Below, piece after piece: positions 10,212-20,202 of a stretch of DNA of 30,977 bases; within the stretch, counting starts at the first letter, position 1, and each line of letters begins with the position of its first letter. The stretch spans positions 1 through 30,977 of the forward strand of contig JAAVTG010000840.1 of the NCBI GenBank assembly GCA_011947345.1, read 5' to 3'. This DNA comes from Phytophthora quininea (taxonomy: Eukaryota > Oomycota > Peronosporomycetes > Peronosporales > Peronosporaceae). The notes beneath the pieces are model-generated. The model made no database searches and was not told the origin of the DNA. It saw only the letters and a list, made by a program, of their open reading frames with translations. A program made the position numbers and the translations under genes.

Positions 10212-10787
10212 ATGCGTCGATTTGGACAGTTCTACAACCACTGGCTGAATGAGGCTCCACTGTTGACCAAGGTATTGACGGCTGGGACTCTCACTGGTGT
10301 TGGAGACCGCATCGCTCAGCGACTCGACCCAGTTCAAGACGACGAAGTTGATCACTCTTCGGTGGTGAGTTCCAGTACTGCTCGCACGCTGCGCATGATG
10401 GTATGGGGAGGTCTATTCGTGGCTCCGATCACGCACACGTGGCTCTACCTCATCGAGAGAGCGGTCCCAGGCACCGGTCGAGTGGTGGTGGCCAAGAAGG
10501 TCGTAGCAGACATGGTGATCATGTCCCCAGCCATGTCGTTGGGTTTCTTTACAGCGACGAATCGGATGGAAGGCGCGTCGCTGAGCGCTTCTTTCGAGAC
10601 GGCAAAGTCAAAGTTACTCCCGACGCTGTCTATGAGCTACCGAGTGTGGCCCTTTGCCAACGCCATTTCGTTCGCGGTGGTGCCTATGCAGTACCGACTG
10701 CTGTTCGCGAACTGCGTGGGCATGGGGTGGTCTGTGTTCCTGTCGAATATGGCAAACAAACCGGCGCCAGGAGTAGGAGATAACTAA
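10212..10787 (+). CDS. Mpv17/PMP22-family protein 2 (intact)
   Basis: A 191-residue intact open frame with the whole family pattern: MRRFGQFYNHWLNEAPLLTK, GVGDRIAQRL, RTLRMMVWGGLFVAPITHTW, VVVAKKVVADMVIMSPAMSL, YRVWPFANAISF and PMQYRLLFANCVGMGWSVFLS. Predicted to be a four-helix integral membrane protein of mitochondria or peroxisomes. The start at 10212 aligns with the paralogues; the 37 upstream in-frame codons (from 10101) have no counterpart. The gene lies about 170 bp from the right end of the Crypton-like element and converges on the minus-strand paralogue 3, with only 38 bp between their stops. Confidence 0.93.
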   Translation: MRRFGQFYNHWLNEAPLLTKVLTAGTLTGVGDRIAQRLDPVQDDEVDHSSVVSSSTARTLRMMVWGGLFVAPITHTWLYLIERAVPGTGRVVVAKKVVADMVIMSPAMSLGFFTATNRMEGASLSASFETAKSKLLPTLSMSYRVWPFANAISFAVVPMQYRLLFANCVGMGWSVFLSNMANKPAPGVGDN

Positions 10788-10825
10788 TAGCAATTATGAT
10801 AAGAGTCGAAGCTCACACTTCATTA

Positions 10826-11499
10826 TTATTCAGCTTTGATTCCCTTCCTAATGGTGCTTGGTGGTGGTGATGTGTTCGTCTTCCAAGGTGTTGGCATCTT
10901 GGGCGGACCGTGACTTGCCATCTCGGAGAGGAAGGCCGACCACACCAGACTCACGCAGTGGGTAAGAGGAGTCCGGTAGTGCAGCGGCACCACCCCAAAG
11001 ATGACGGCGTTGGCTGCAGGCCAGAGCATGTAGTCTGCCAACAACGTCGGCGGTAGTTTCTTCTTGGCCACCTCGAACGATTCACCGACGGGCGAACCCT
11101 CCATGGTCTTGGTGACTGTGAAGAACGCTAGCGACGTGCCGGGGGCGATGACCATCATATCGGCTGCGACCTTCTTGGCCACCACCGCTTTGCCGGTACC
11201 CAGCACTCTCTCGATGAGGTGGAACCAGTTGTGCATGATCGGAGCAGCGAAGAGTCCGCCCCACACCATCATGCGTAGCGTCCGCGCTGTGCTGGCACTA
11301 ATCAGACCGGAGTCGTCGTCGGGTTTTGCATCGTGCGGTGGCAGCTCCCCCAGATCTCCTCTTCGATGTGACTGTGCCTTGTCTCGAGTCGTTGCGCGAT
11401 GCGGTCGCCCGTACCGAAGAGTGCGGCAGCCGTCACCATCTTGGTCAGCAGCGGGGCCTCATGCAGCCAGAAGTGGTAGAGCTCGCCGATACGTCGCAT
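10826..11499 (-). CDS. Mpv17/PMP22-family protein 3, one frameshift
   Basis: The only cluster member on the minus strand. The N-terminal block MRRIGELYHFWLHEAPLLTK with GTGDRIAQRLE is in one frame (11499 to about 11350). The rest (RTLRMMVWGGLFAAPIMHNW, VVAKKVAADMMVIAPGTSLA, DYMLWPAANAVIFGVVPLHY, VSLVWSAFLSEMA) is in another. The shift is best placed in the run of five C at 11347-11351. Correcting it gives about 224 residues. The C-terminal tail after SAFLSEMA is Pro/Lys-rich and unlike the paralogues. It is tail-to-tail with gene 2. Confidence 0.88.
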
Positions 11500-12307
11500 T
11501 GGGAAGTGCTGTAGCAGTCCAACAGGGCCAGGAGAGCTGACGCTTGGCTAATGCGCGCGAGCCAACCACCACCAGTTCGACCGCGACGTGGGGGATTTGA
11601 GGCGAGGACGGTTGATGCAGAAGTGATGCGGGAAACGGTCGAAGACGCTAAAGATCGGCAACGGAGAAACTCGTCGGGGCAAGCTGTGGGCGGTCTTCAT
11701 GCCCAGCAACACGTCGCAGGAGACGCTCAGGGCGCCGAGAAGGTTGTAGGCAGGCTCTGAACCTGCTGAATATGCTGGATAGAATCATACTCATGAGTTG
11801 CCGCCTGTACACTGTAGGGGGCTCTGGTGGCCGCTGCTGCTGCGTCTTGACGCTCTCCATGTATGCAGGAGGGCAGCAACAGGAGAGATCGGAGTGAAGT
11901 GTTGTCTCCGTGCAGATGTGTGGCTGCTTAGCTTCTTGTGCAGATCGTTCTTCCAGAGCGCGTGTGTGTGGTTGCTACTGCGTGTTCCCGCTGAACATTG
12001 CGTCGCTGGGTAGCGAAGCAGTCTTCTCACACTTCCTGTTGCGCATGGTAGTCTTCATTTAGTCGGCACGACGTGCGTCCGATGTCCATGCAAACACCAA
12101 GAACACGGAAGGTGAACGAATGGGCGACGCATTTGCAGTAGAAGGCGGTGAATATGATTTTCTTTGGCTGCACCCTCACGCCCTGTGCGAGCCTCGTGAG
12201 GTCGATCAGCCACGAGCTATTGACTTGCTGCTGCCCATTGAGAATGCGTCGGGCCTTCTTTCACTTGTGGAGCTTTGCGTCTCGTCGGATGTCCGAGGTG
12301 GACCGCG
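11500..12307. other. Intergenic region, no gene recognised
   Basis: This lies between the divergent starts of paralogues 3 and 4. Short open frames on both strands show no recognisable motif. It presumably holds both promoters. Only the initiator-like site at 12308 stands out. Confidence 0.5.
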
Positions 12308-12326
12308 CCCCCATTTAACAATCTTC
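12308..12326 (+). promoter_or_regulatory. Oomycete initiator-like element of Mpv17-family gene 4
   Basis: CCCCCATTTAACAATCTTC resembles the oomycete Inr (consensus GCTCATTYYNCAWTTT from general knowledge). It lies about 30 nt upstream of the chosen ATG, and the paralogous gene 5 has a closely matching site at the same spacing. Confidence 0.55.
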
Positions 12327-12353
12327 TCGCGGCAGCTCAACCAGAAGGACCCA

Positions 12354-13049
12354 ATGCGCAGCTTCCGACTGGTATACGACGAGTGGCTGCATCGCCGTCC
12401 GCTACTGACCAAGATGGTAACTTCATCCGTGCTATTTGGCATCGGAGATCGTCTCTCGCAGAAGGTCGAGAAGCTCAGCAAAGCGGACGAGGAGATGGTA
12501 CGAACCACAAAAGAAGAAGTCGAGACGGGGCGATTACTGAGCAAGAGCGCGACTCAAACCGTCCGCATGATGGTCTGGGGCGGCTTACTGCTCACTCCGA
12601 TGATGCACAACTGGTACAACCTCGTGGACAAGGTTTTCCGTGGCACGAGCAGACTCGCGACGGCCAAGAAAGTCGTAGCCGACATGGTCTTCGTGGCGCC
12701 GCAGATGCCTCTCTGGTTCTTCACAAGCACGGGATTTATGGCGGGTCAGCCACTGCAGGAAGCGTTTGGGGACGCTGTCGAGAAGCAGCCGACGACACTC
12801 CTTGCCAACTATCTGCTGTGGCCTGCCGCCAACAACATCACGTACGGAGTGATGCCACTGGAGTACCGACTACTCTTCACCAACTGCGTGAACGTCGGCT
12901 GGGCTTCGATCCTCTCGTACATGGCAAACCACCCAGTCCCCACGTTGCCGTTTCTGCCGTCGCTAAAGAGGAAGGTTGGCCCCAGCGAAGAGACGGCCTC
13001 AAAGCAGGTCGATCTCCGACGCAGGATCTCTCGGAGACAGTCACTTTAG
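12354..13049 (+). CDS. Mpv17/PMP22-family protein 4 (intact)
   Basis: A 231-residue intact open frame. Family blocks: MRSFRLVYDEWLHRRPLLTK, GIGDRLSQKVEKLSK, TVRMMVWGGLLLTPMMHNWY, AKKVVADMVFVAPQMPLWFF, LLANYLLWPAANNITYGVMP and EYRLLFTNCVNVGWASILSY. Compared with genes 1-3 it has a longer charged loop after helix 1 (KADEEMVRTTKEEVETGRLL) and a longer basic C-terminal tail. The in-frame upstream extension to 12120 is rejected because the initiator-like element lies inside it and gene 5 begins at the equivalent Met. It is very similar to gene 5, including the promoter, which indicates a recent duplicate. Confidence 0.94.
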   Translation: MRSFRLVYDEWLHRRPLLTKMVTSSVLFGIGDRLSQKVEKLSKADEEMVRTTKEEVETGRLLSKSATQTVRMMVWGGLLLTPMMHNWYNLVDKVFRGTSRLATAKKVVADMVFVAPQMPLWFFTSTGFMAGQPLQEAFGDAVEKQPTTLLANYLLWPAANNITYGVMPLEYRLLFTNCVNVGWASILSYMANHPVPTLPFLPSLKRKVGPSEETASKQVDLRRRISRRQSL

Positions 13050-13298
13050 CTAAGAGTAATAAACGGCCTTGAAATGCAGAAATGCTCCATGGCGACAGGA
13101 ACCCGATAGCTTGTAGAGTGTTGCCATGCGCGGACAAGGGAGGACAAGTCAACGTGCTGCGCTCCATCGTGAGGCGGGGCACTATCGAGATTCTTATCCC
13201 GTTTAATTCACGTTCAACTGCCATTCTTTGACTTATTGTATGCGACACACCAATGAAAACATTTGAACGGGAGGCTACGTCGGTCTGACGCGGCGACT

Positions 13299-13317
13299 AG
13301 CCCATTTTGCAATCTTC
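13299..13317 (+). promoter_or_regulatory. Oomycete initiator-like element of Mpv17-family gene 5
   Basis: AGCCCATTTTGCAATCTTC, about 30 nt before the ATG, fits the oomycete Inr closely and is nearly the same as the site in front of gene 4. Confidence 0.6.
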
Positions 13318-13344
13318 TCGCAGCAGCTAAGCCAGCAGGACGCC

Positions 13345-14047
13345 ATGCGCAGCTTCCGACTGCTTTACGACGAGTGGCTGCATCGCCGTCCGCTGCTGAC
13401 CAAAATGGTGACGTCGTCGGTATTATTCGGCATTGGCGACCGTCTCGCCCAGAAAGTGGAGAAGCTCAGCAAGTCGAACGAGGAGTTGTTGGCCCAAGCC
13501 AAAGAGGAGGAAGCGGTCGAAGAGGGCCAATTGCTGAGTACGAGCACCGCCCAGACCGTGCGCATGATGGTCTGGGGAGGGCTCATCATGACGCCGATGA
13601 TGCACACGTGGTACAACCTTATGGAGAAAGTCTTTCGAGGATCTGGCAAGCTCGTGGCGGCCAAGAAGGTGGTGGCGGACATGGTCTTCGTAGCGCCGCA
13701 GATGCCTCTCTGGTTCTATACGAGCACGGGGGTCATGGCCGGCAAGCCGTTGAGAGGCCTTCGAGATCTCGGTCGAGAAGCAGCCGATGACGCTCCTGGC
13801 CAACTACATGCTCTGGCCCGCCGCCAATACCATCACGTACGGAGTCATGCCGTTGGAGTACCGACTTTTATTCGCCAACTGCATCCACATCGGTTGGGCT
13901 TCACTCCTCTCGTACATGGCGAACCACCCGCTCCCAGAGCTGCCGTTCCTACCGTCGTTCAAGACGACATCAGAGCAGTCCCGTGCGGCCGAAGAACTAG
14001 ACAAGAAGCAGGTCATGGTGCGTCGCAACAGCAGACAATCAGCTTAG
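13345..14047 (+). CDS. Mpv17/PMP22-family protein 5, one frameshift
   Basis: Closest relative of gene 4. MRSFRLLYDEWLHRRPLLTK, GIGDRLAQKVEKLSK, TVRMMVWGGLIMTPMMHTWY and VVADMVFVAPQMPLWFY are in the first frame (13345 to about 13755). A one-base shift near 13755 moves the rest (SVEKQPMTLLANYMLWPAAN, GVMPLEYRLLFANCIHIGWA, SLLSYMANHPLPELPFLP) into the frame ending at 14047. Corrected length is about 234 residues. The loop after helix 1 is slightly longer than in gene 4 (QAKEEEAVEEG). As written, the first frame would run on to 14052 with an unrelated tail. Confidence 0.9.
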
Positions 14048-14298
14048 ATTAGTCGTTTACCTTACAGGACGAGGTTCTTATGACATCGCACTGTGTTGAA
14101 TGGAAACAACCTTTGCTACTGCCGGCAGGACTCAACCAGGGTCTTGTACGCAGGCAGCAGAACACTCGCGTGAAGTGACGCGAGCTTTGAGCTTTAGACG
14201 GCGCCTTCGCGTCTTGTTCGCTCTGCAGACCCTCTGCAGCTCGGACCTCCAGCGATTTGTGTGGTCTCCGCCTCCGTCACAAGCGCATTTTGATCGTC

Positions 14299-14919
14299 AT
14301 GAGGCGTCTGGGCTTGATCTACGACGGCTGGCTGCGTCGCTCGCCGGTTCTCACCAAGTGCGTAACGTCGGCGTTCCTGTTTGGGCTTGGCGATCGCATC
14401 GCCCAACGCATCGAGAAGCGTCGAGCGAAGGACATCGAACGTCGGGAGGGCAATGAGGACAGAGCGCTGGTGGCTGCTAGCACTGCTCGGACCCTGCGCA
14501 TGATGCTCTGGGGCGGCGTCCTGTTCGCGCCGATCGCGCACCAGTGGGTCAACTTTGTGGAGCGCACCGTCGGAAGCCACGGCAAGGTGGTGGTGGTCAA
14601 GAAGATGCTGCTGGACATGGTGGTGCTGGCCCCGCATCAACACGCTCTTCTTCACCAGCACGCAGATGATGGCCGGCAAGTCGCTGGCCCAAGGCTTGAC
14701 TTTGCCGTCGACCGTCTGCCACAGACGCTCGAGGCCAATTACATGCTCTGGCCGCTCGCTAACATCGTCAACTACGGCTACGTGCCGCTGCAGTATCGCA
14801 TCCTGTTCATCAACTGCGTCAACCTCGTGTGGACGACGGTGCTGTCGAGCATCTCCAGTCGACCGAAAGCGATCGAGGCCGACAAGGAGCAATCAGGAGA
14901 GAGCACCATGCAATGTTAA
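14299..14919 (+). CDS. Mpv17/PMP22-family protein 6, two compensating frameshifts
   Basis: Begins MRRLGLIYDGWLRRSPVLTK and contains GLGDRIAQRIEKRR, RTLRMMLWGGVLFAPIAHQW, VVVVKKMLLDMVVLAP, LEANYMLWPLANIVNYGYVP and QYRILFINCVNLVWTTVLSS. The frame as written is open to 14919, but between about 14635 and 14695 the residues are not family-like. In the next frame the same bases read INTLFFTSTQMMAGKSLAQG, which is the expected helix-3 segment. So one base is lost near 14635 and the frame is restored near 14695. The start at 14299 agrees with the paralogues. Confidence 0.9.
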   Translation: MRRLGLIYDGWLRRSPVLTKCVTSAFLFGLGDRIAQRIEKRRAKDIERREGNEDRALVAASTARTLRMMLWGGVLFAPIAHQWVNFVERTVGSHGKVVVVKKMLLDMVVLAPHQHALLHQHADDGRQVAGPRLDFAVDRLPQTLEANYMLWPLANIVNYGYVPLQYRILFINCVNLVWTTVLSSISSRPKAIEADKEQSGESTMQC

Positions 14920-15144
14920 CTGGTATAGCTGCTAGAATTCATTCCTGTCGTCGTCATTTTGGCGTGGACACAGCTGGAGACGCGAGAGATTTGAACTGTC
15001 ACAAGCCCACCGCGTAGTCTGCCAGAGACTCGGCGCGCAATCGCAAGCTCAAGCACTCATCAGCGCGCGGCAAGATGGCTCCGACAGTTGGGGAGGGAGC
15101 TCTGCCGCGTCGCACCGCAGCTTGTCGAGGTTGCAGACTCAGAG

Positions 15145-15160
15145 TCTCACTTCCCAATTG
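15145..15160 (+). promoter_or_regulatory. Oomycete initiator-like element of flavin reductase gene
   Basis: TCTCACTTCCCAATTG fits the oomycete Inr pattern (CA at the centre, pyrimidines, CAWT) and lies 23 nt before the ATG. Confidence 0.55.
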
Positions 15161-15182
15161 GCAAAACACCTCAATAACAAGC

Positions 15183-15889
15183 ATGTTCTACGAGCCCGGC
15201 AAGACCGACCACAACCTCCCGCACGACCCGTTCAAGGCCTGCGTGATCCCCGCCCCATCGGATGGATCTCCACCGTCTCGGCGGACGGCAAGGCCAACCT
15301 CGCGCCCTACTCGCAGTTCAACAACCTGACCTTCGATCCCCCTACGTCATGTTCAGCGCCAACCAGAAGCCCTCGGGCACGCAGAAGGACACGACCGTCA
15401 ACACAGAGACCACGGGCAAGTTCTGCTGGAACCTCGCTACCTGGGACCTTCGTGAAGCTGTCAACATCACCGCCGAGCAGGTGGCTCCCGGCGTCGACGA
15501 GTTCGAGCGCCGGTCTTAAGAAGGAGATGTCCAAGCACATTGAGGGCGTTCCAATGGTGGCCGACAGCCCCGTCAAGTTCGAGTGCGAGTACTACAGCAC
15601 CCTGCGACTGCCAGGCAACCCGCCCATGGGGTCGGTCGACGTGATCATCGGCAAGGTCGTCGCTGTGCACATCAAGGACGAGGTGCTAACCGACGGCATC
15701 CTGGACGTCAAGAAGACCAAGCCCATTGCTCGCTGCGGGTACTATCAGTACACGGTGGTGACGGATACCTTCGAGATGGTCATCCCCAGCAGCGGCCAGG
15801 AGGGCGACGACGTTCTGGGTGGGCTCGAGGGAAGCACCAAGAAACACCGGGAGATTGCTCAGCGCGAGAAGGAGGACAAGAAGGAATAA
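15183..15889 (+). CDS. Flavin reductase-like (FMN-binding split barrel) protein, frame-disrupted
   Basis: The start MFYEPGKTDHNLPHDPFKA is followed, after a shift near 15240, by PRPIGWISTVSADGKANLAP and YSQFNNLTFDPP, the hallmark of the DIM6/NTAB flavin reductase family. A second shift near 15340 gives YVMFSANQKPSG, KDTTVNTETTGKFCWNLATW and ITAEQVAPGVDEFE. A third near 15520 gives VPMVADSPVKFECEYY, VDVIIGKVVAVHI and the C-terminal Lys/Glu-rich tail. Such proteins bind FMN and reduce or sense flavin; the substrate cannot be read from sequence. Corrected length is about 235 residues, typical for the family. The shifts are probably sequencing errors, since each block is well conserved. Confidence 0.88.
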
Positions 15890-16114
15890 ATGCTTCGTTA
15901 GAGATACAGAAAGGATGAATAGAGTGAGTGAGGATTCTTTCGCGTTGAAGTCGCCATCGAAATGATAACGTGGACTTTGGTCAGACACATCGTCACTCAT
16001 CGGTTTCACGGCAGCACGTTCACCGATTTCCTTCGCGACAACTTTGAATTCGCAATTACTACTACAAGGGACTAAAGAGAAGAGAGTGAGTGACGGGAGG
16101 CAGTGCGATAAGCC

Positions 16115-17287
16115 TTAGACGGTGACTACGAGCTTCGAGTCGCCGACGGCGACACCGACCAGTGCGTCCTTGAGATGACGACGGTGTTGTCGTCGGCAGC
16201 ACGTACTTGTCCGTCGACGTCGTCGAGGCAGCGTAAAGCGTACCCTCCGTCGAAGAGTAGTAGGTCGTGCCTTTGACGAGCGAGCTCGAGCTCACGTCCA
16301 CCGTTCCAGATAGCGCAACGTCCAGGTCTGAGCCATCGACCTTCGACACAATACCGACGGGCTTGCCGAACGACTCCACCAACGCAATTCGCTGGTTCTG
16401 AGAACCAGCCCAGAGTCCGGCGTAGCCGATCAGAGCCCCGTTTCCGTGGCCACGATATCCAGCACGATCGATCCAGCCGCCTGCGGGTCTGCCGAAGCCA
16501 CCGAGAAGTCCGAGTTGGACACGGGAAGCACCGGAGACGCCTCCGACAGCGACAGATCCGTCGAGTACGAGAGGATCTTGATGCTCGGCTTGCCCGAGTT
16601 GGCCGGATTCAAAAGCCAACAGCCAGTCGGTCGTTGGGCAACACGCGGACCACTGGGGTCGGGTAAAAGCCGCTGGACGAGCCAAAGTCGAAGACGCCCA
16701 TGGAGTCGTCGAGCACGTACGAGCCGCGGAACGTTGGCGAGCCCGTAATGGTCGAGAACTCGACGAGCGATACTGTTAGCGCGTAGTTGTTAGTTGTGTC
16801 GAAGTAGCTCATAGCGATGACCGTCTCGGAGATCTTGGCCGTGTCCACGTAGTAGGTCGGGCTGACGGTCGTATCGCACACCTCGGACGACTTCGTCAAA
16901 GCGTCTGAGGAATAACTGGCTGTGAACAGACAAAGACCGACAGAGCCCACCGACGACGAGGTTCCGTTGGTCGAAGTCGAGGTCGAGCTGTCCACGTACC
17001 AGGGCACCGTCACACTGGTGTTGGAGACTGACTGCGGGGTGCCGAACGTCGTGTACGTGACGCCGTTGGCGTTGCCGAACTCCAGACTGTCCGAGAACGA
17101 GATGGAGCCATCGTCGGCCACGGTCCCGACCACGATGCGCTGGTAGTAGGTGTCACCAAGTACGACTCGTAGTACACGAGGGCGAAGCTGGTGTCGGACA
17201 CGCGCGTCATGAAGTTGGTGCCCTCGTGTTGTACGCGACGACCGTGTGGCTCTGCTGCATTGAAACCTTCCCGTCGCTGATAGTCAC
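16115..17287 (-). pseudogene. 3' part of hAT-interrupted membrane-anchored protein gene
   Basis: Continuation of the gene whose 5' part lies at 24859-25495 on the same strand. Joining across the transposon with one copy of ATAGTCAC keeps the frame (TTSVTPVTI on to SDGKVSMQQSHTVVAYN). After a shift near 17225 comes EGTNFMTRVSDTSFALVYY, then at 17133-16609 a Thr/Ser-rich beta-strand pattern (FGNANGVTYTTFGTPQSVSN, VIAMSYFDTTNNYALTVSLV, VVRVLPNDRLAVGF). Another shift leads to IGYAGLWAGSQNQRIALVE. The C-terminus is best read as LVGVAVGDSKLVVTV with stop at 16115-16117. Alternating beta strands suggest an extracellular propeller-like ectodomain. I do not recognise a named family. Without its promoter this half is probably silent. 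Confidence 0.75.
17280..17287. repeat. Left 8-bp target-site duplication of hAT element
   Basis: ATAGTCAC, identical to 24859-24866. Eight base pairs is the diagnostic duplication length for hAT transposons. Confidence 0.93.
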
Positions 17288-17300
17288 TAGAGTTGGGTAA
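17288..17300 (+). repeat. Left terminal inverted repeat of hAT element
   Basis: TAGAGTTGGGTAA, exact reverse complement of 24846-24858. The match stops after 13 bp. Confidence 0.92.
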
Positions 17301-17302
17301 TC

Positions 17303-17415
17303 GACCAGATCGGATTGATCGATCTGTACCTTCTGACCGATTCGATTGGTCCATACCGATTATCGATTTTTATCGATTGAATCCGATCGGATCCGATTCG
17401 ATCGGATCGACTCGA
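17303..17415. repeat. Left subterminal GATCGGAT-type repeats
   Basis: Many copies of CGATCGGATC, ATCCGATC, CGATT and close variants in about 110 bp. In hAT elements such subterminal arrays are bound by the BED zinc finger of the transposase. Confidence 0.8.
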
Positions 17416-17780
17416 TATAAAAAATCTAACTGATCCTGCAGAAACAGATCCAGTGTTGCATTTGAATACGAAGGATAACAGGTGTGAACTACAACGACAG
17501 CGAGTTCATCCTTCTATTTCTAATATAATTTTAAACGAGCTTCCGCATTCAAAACAAAAGGTTCTAGTCATCTGAGACCTCGACCTTCGTTTCTGCCCAC
17601 TGGGCAGGCAGTGTCGATGGACCCGGCAGCAAGCGTCGCTCGAGTGAGAGGGAGGGGGAGGCACTTCAGGTGGCCCGAACGCGGGTGATGTGGAGTCTGG
17701 TGTGACGCTAGCGTCGCGCGGGCACGTCTGCTGCGGATGCGAATTAGCCTGGTGCGTCGGTCAACGGCGCGTCTGGCAGT

Positions 17781-20098
17781 GTGACGATGGGAAGCGGTGG
17801 CTCTGCAAGCAGCACGTCTGGGTCCGTGGCTGTGGTCGGCGGCTCCAGCGCTGCAGACAGCGGCGGCTCTGTGTCGGTGCATGGTGGCCACAGTGGCGGT
17901 GATTCTGTGGGCGGCTCTGTGACGTTGCAGAGTGGCTCGAGTGCCGCAGACGCTGCCAGTGGTTTTATCGATATTGGGAGCGGGGCTGCGGCAAGGTCAG
18001 GCGCTAGTGGCAACATCAGTGTTTGCAAGGGCAGCGCGGTGTACGGCGCGTCAGGGACACTGTCGGTGGTGTCTGGGGACAGCTCCAGCGCTTCAAGCGG
18101 CGACATACTCGTCGCGAGCGGTCTTTCGACATCGTGCATCCGCGGCGGCTCAACCGGCCGCGCGAATGCACGCGGAGGCTTCATGTCATCCGGCCCGGAT
18201 GGCGTGGTGAGCCTGGTGAGTGGTGTTCGTCGCAGTGCTGGCGGCGGGGTAGTGGACATAGCTGCCGGTGGCAGCACTAGAGAGTGTGGGTGGCGGCAAC
18301 GGAACGTGCGCGGCGGGCCTTTGAGTGGATCCTCGGGCGAAGCTGGCGGCGTCTCTCTGTCTGGCGGCGTGGGTTCGTCTGGCCCGACCATCGGGGGAGG
18401 TGTTTCTCTCGACGGCGGCATGAGTGGCGCTGGTGTGGGCGGCCGTGTGGCTATCTCTTCTAGCGCCGGTTTGCTCGGAAGTGGTTCCGCGTGTTGCGAC
18501 CGGTGTGAGTTTGACGGGGATAGTCCGAGCGGCGCCGTGTCGGTCAGTAGCGGTGAGTCCGCGGACGCGGCTTCGGGCGACGTGAGTGTGTCGTCGGGGC
18601 CTTCTTCGTCGAGCTTCAGTGGAAATGTGTCTGTGGCGTCTGGCTCTGCAGGCGGAACGGCCGGCAACGTGTCGGTGTCGGGAGGCTCTAGCAGCTCGTC
18701 GACGGGAGGTGTCGTGTCCGTGGTGAGCGGCGGCGTCTCGAGCGGCGGCGTCTCGAGCGGCGCTGTGTCTGTTGGTAGCGCTGCATCGAGTGGCGCGTCG
18801 GTTTCTGGCGCGGTGTCGTTGGTGTCTGGGGAAACTGTGGCTGGCGCGTCCGGCGCTGTGAGTGTGGCGAGCGGGTCTAGCGCCAGCTCGAACGGCGGCG
18901 CGCTGGATGTGGTCGGCGGGTCTAGTGGTGGTGCTGGGGATGGAGGCACCATCACAGTGGCCGGTGGCAACACGTTGACGGGAGATGCCGGCTCCGTTAA
19001 GGTGAGCGGCGGATTATCTTAGTCAAGCGGCTTGGGAGGCTCGGTCAGTGTGTCTGGCGGGTCGTCGACGGACGGCTCCGGAGGTGACGTGACAATCGCT
19101 AGTGGTGCTTCCGGGAGTGTTGCCGGAAGCAGTGTGGCCGTCCGTAGCGGCTCCGGCGGTGGCCTGCGCATCATCCAAGGCGACAGCGTCGCGGTTGGCA
19201 GCGATGTGGAGCTGCGCGGCGGCGCTGTGAGGAGCTCGTCTCCTGCACAGAAAGTGAAGATCGTGGGGTCTCCGAACGCGCTAGGCGACGGAGGCGATGT
19301 GTGGTTGAGGCCGGGTCGTCTGATGCGAGTGCCGGTGGGTCTGTGTCTGTGACCAGCGGCGTCGGCGCCTCGACTAGTGGCAACGTGATCGTGTCGACCG
19401 GCGTGGTGTCGGGTGGATCGAGTGGCGATGTCGCTGTGAGCACGAGTGCTAGTAGTGTCTCGAGTGGGTCTGTCGGAATCGCGAGCGGGTCCGGCGAGAC
19501 TCGTGCTGGGTCCATCGACGTATCCAGGGGTTCGTCTGGAAGCGGAGAAGGCTCTGGCATTTCTGTGGTTGGCGGCGCGTCCAACGCGTCGACCGGTGGC
19601 AATGTGACGATCGTCAGCGGCGAGGGCGTATCGACCGAGAGCGGCACGGTGGTAGTGCGTTCTCACGCCGGCACAGGCAGCGCCGTCAGTGGGTCCGTGT
19701 CGCTGTCGAGCGGTCCGACGGATGACGGTTCGTCTGGCTTGGTCTCGATCACGTCTGGCTCATCGATGAGAGGAAGTGGACCGTTGCGCGTCGGCGGTGG
19801 CGACGCTGGCGACTCTGGCGGGTCTGTGAGCGTGTCTGGAGGCAGCAGCTCCGGCGCGTCTGGGTCCGGCGGTGTGACCGGTTTGAGTGGAGGTGCTAGT
19901 GCAACGGGCGGCACCGTGACGGTGGCTGCTGGTTTGAGCTCGGCTGGCGACTGGGCTTCGCTATCTCTGACGAGTGGAGAAGGGTCCGCCGGCAGGACTG
20001 GACCCGTGGCTGCAGACAGCGGTGGCTCTGTGTCGGTGCACACGCGACTGCACGCGGAGGCTCCGTGTCTGTGTCATCCGGCCCGGATGGCGTGGTGA
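17781..20098 (+). pseudogene. Gly/Ser-rich beta-solenoid repeat coding fragment inside hAT element
   Basis: The translated sequence is built from a unit of about 14-17 residues with pattern G-G-x-V-x-V-x-S-G-x-S, for example GGSVSVSGGSSTDGSGGDVT and SGDVSVSSGPSSSSFSGNVS. The regular V-x-V strands with glycine turns suggest a parallel beta-helix, as in large secreted repeat proteins; this is inference. Repeats begin abruptly near 17670 with no signal peptide. An in-frame TAG at 19020-19022 interrupts an otherwise continuing frame, a shift near 19300 moves to another frame, and a third near 20040 leads to a frame ending near 20165. The segment looks like a captured exon of a larger gene, now decayed. 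The 409-residue antisense frame is a shadow of the same bias. Confidence 0.6.
18162..18315 (+). repeat. Direct duplication, copy 1
   Basis: About 155 bp nearly identical to 20044-20202, both containing the peptide SSGPDGVVSLVSGVRRSAGG followed by GVVDI. It is far more similar than neighbouring solenoid units are to each other, so it is a recent duplication or conversion. Confidence 0.75.
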
Positions 20099-20202
20099 GC
20101 CTGGTGAGTGGTGTCCGTCGAAGTGCCGGCGGCGGGGTAGTGGACATAGGCCGGTGGCAGCACTAGAGAGAGTGTGGGTGCGGCAACGTGAACGTGCGCG
20201 GC
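20044..20202 (+). repeat. Direct duplication, copy 2
   Basis: Second copy of the segment at 18162-18315, with a few small indels that move it out of the preceding reading frame. It marks the right end of the solenoid-coding segment. Confidence 0.75.

Noticed and set aside
11500..12119. Possible seventh Mpv17-family relic
   Set aside because: No frame on either strand shows the MVWGG, AKKV or QYRLLF blocks.
12120..12353. Upstream extension of Mpv17-family gene 4
   Set aside because: The initiator-like site at 12308 lies inside it and paralogues start at the equivalent Met.
12275..13072. 265-residue open frame overlapping Mpv17-family gene 4
   Set aside because: Out-of-frame shadow; the overlapping frame carries all family motifs.
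14194..14892. 232-residue minus-strand frame over Mpv17-family gene 6
   Set aside because: Antisense shadow of a recognised gene, with no family motif.
14920..15144. Possible tRNA gene between paralogue 6 and the flavin reductase
   Set aside because: No T-loop (GGTTCGAATCC-like) or A-box pattern could be found.
17744..18973. 409-residue Pro/Thr-rich antisense open frame
   Set aside because: It is the reverse shadow of the GC-biased Gly/Ser repeat frame; low-complexity composition follows from the sense codons and no motif or start context supports it.
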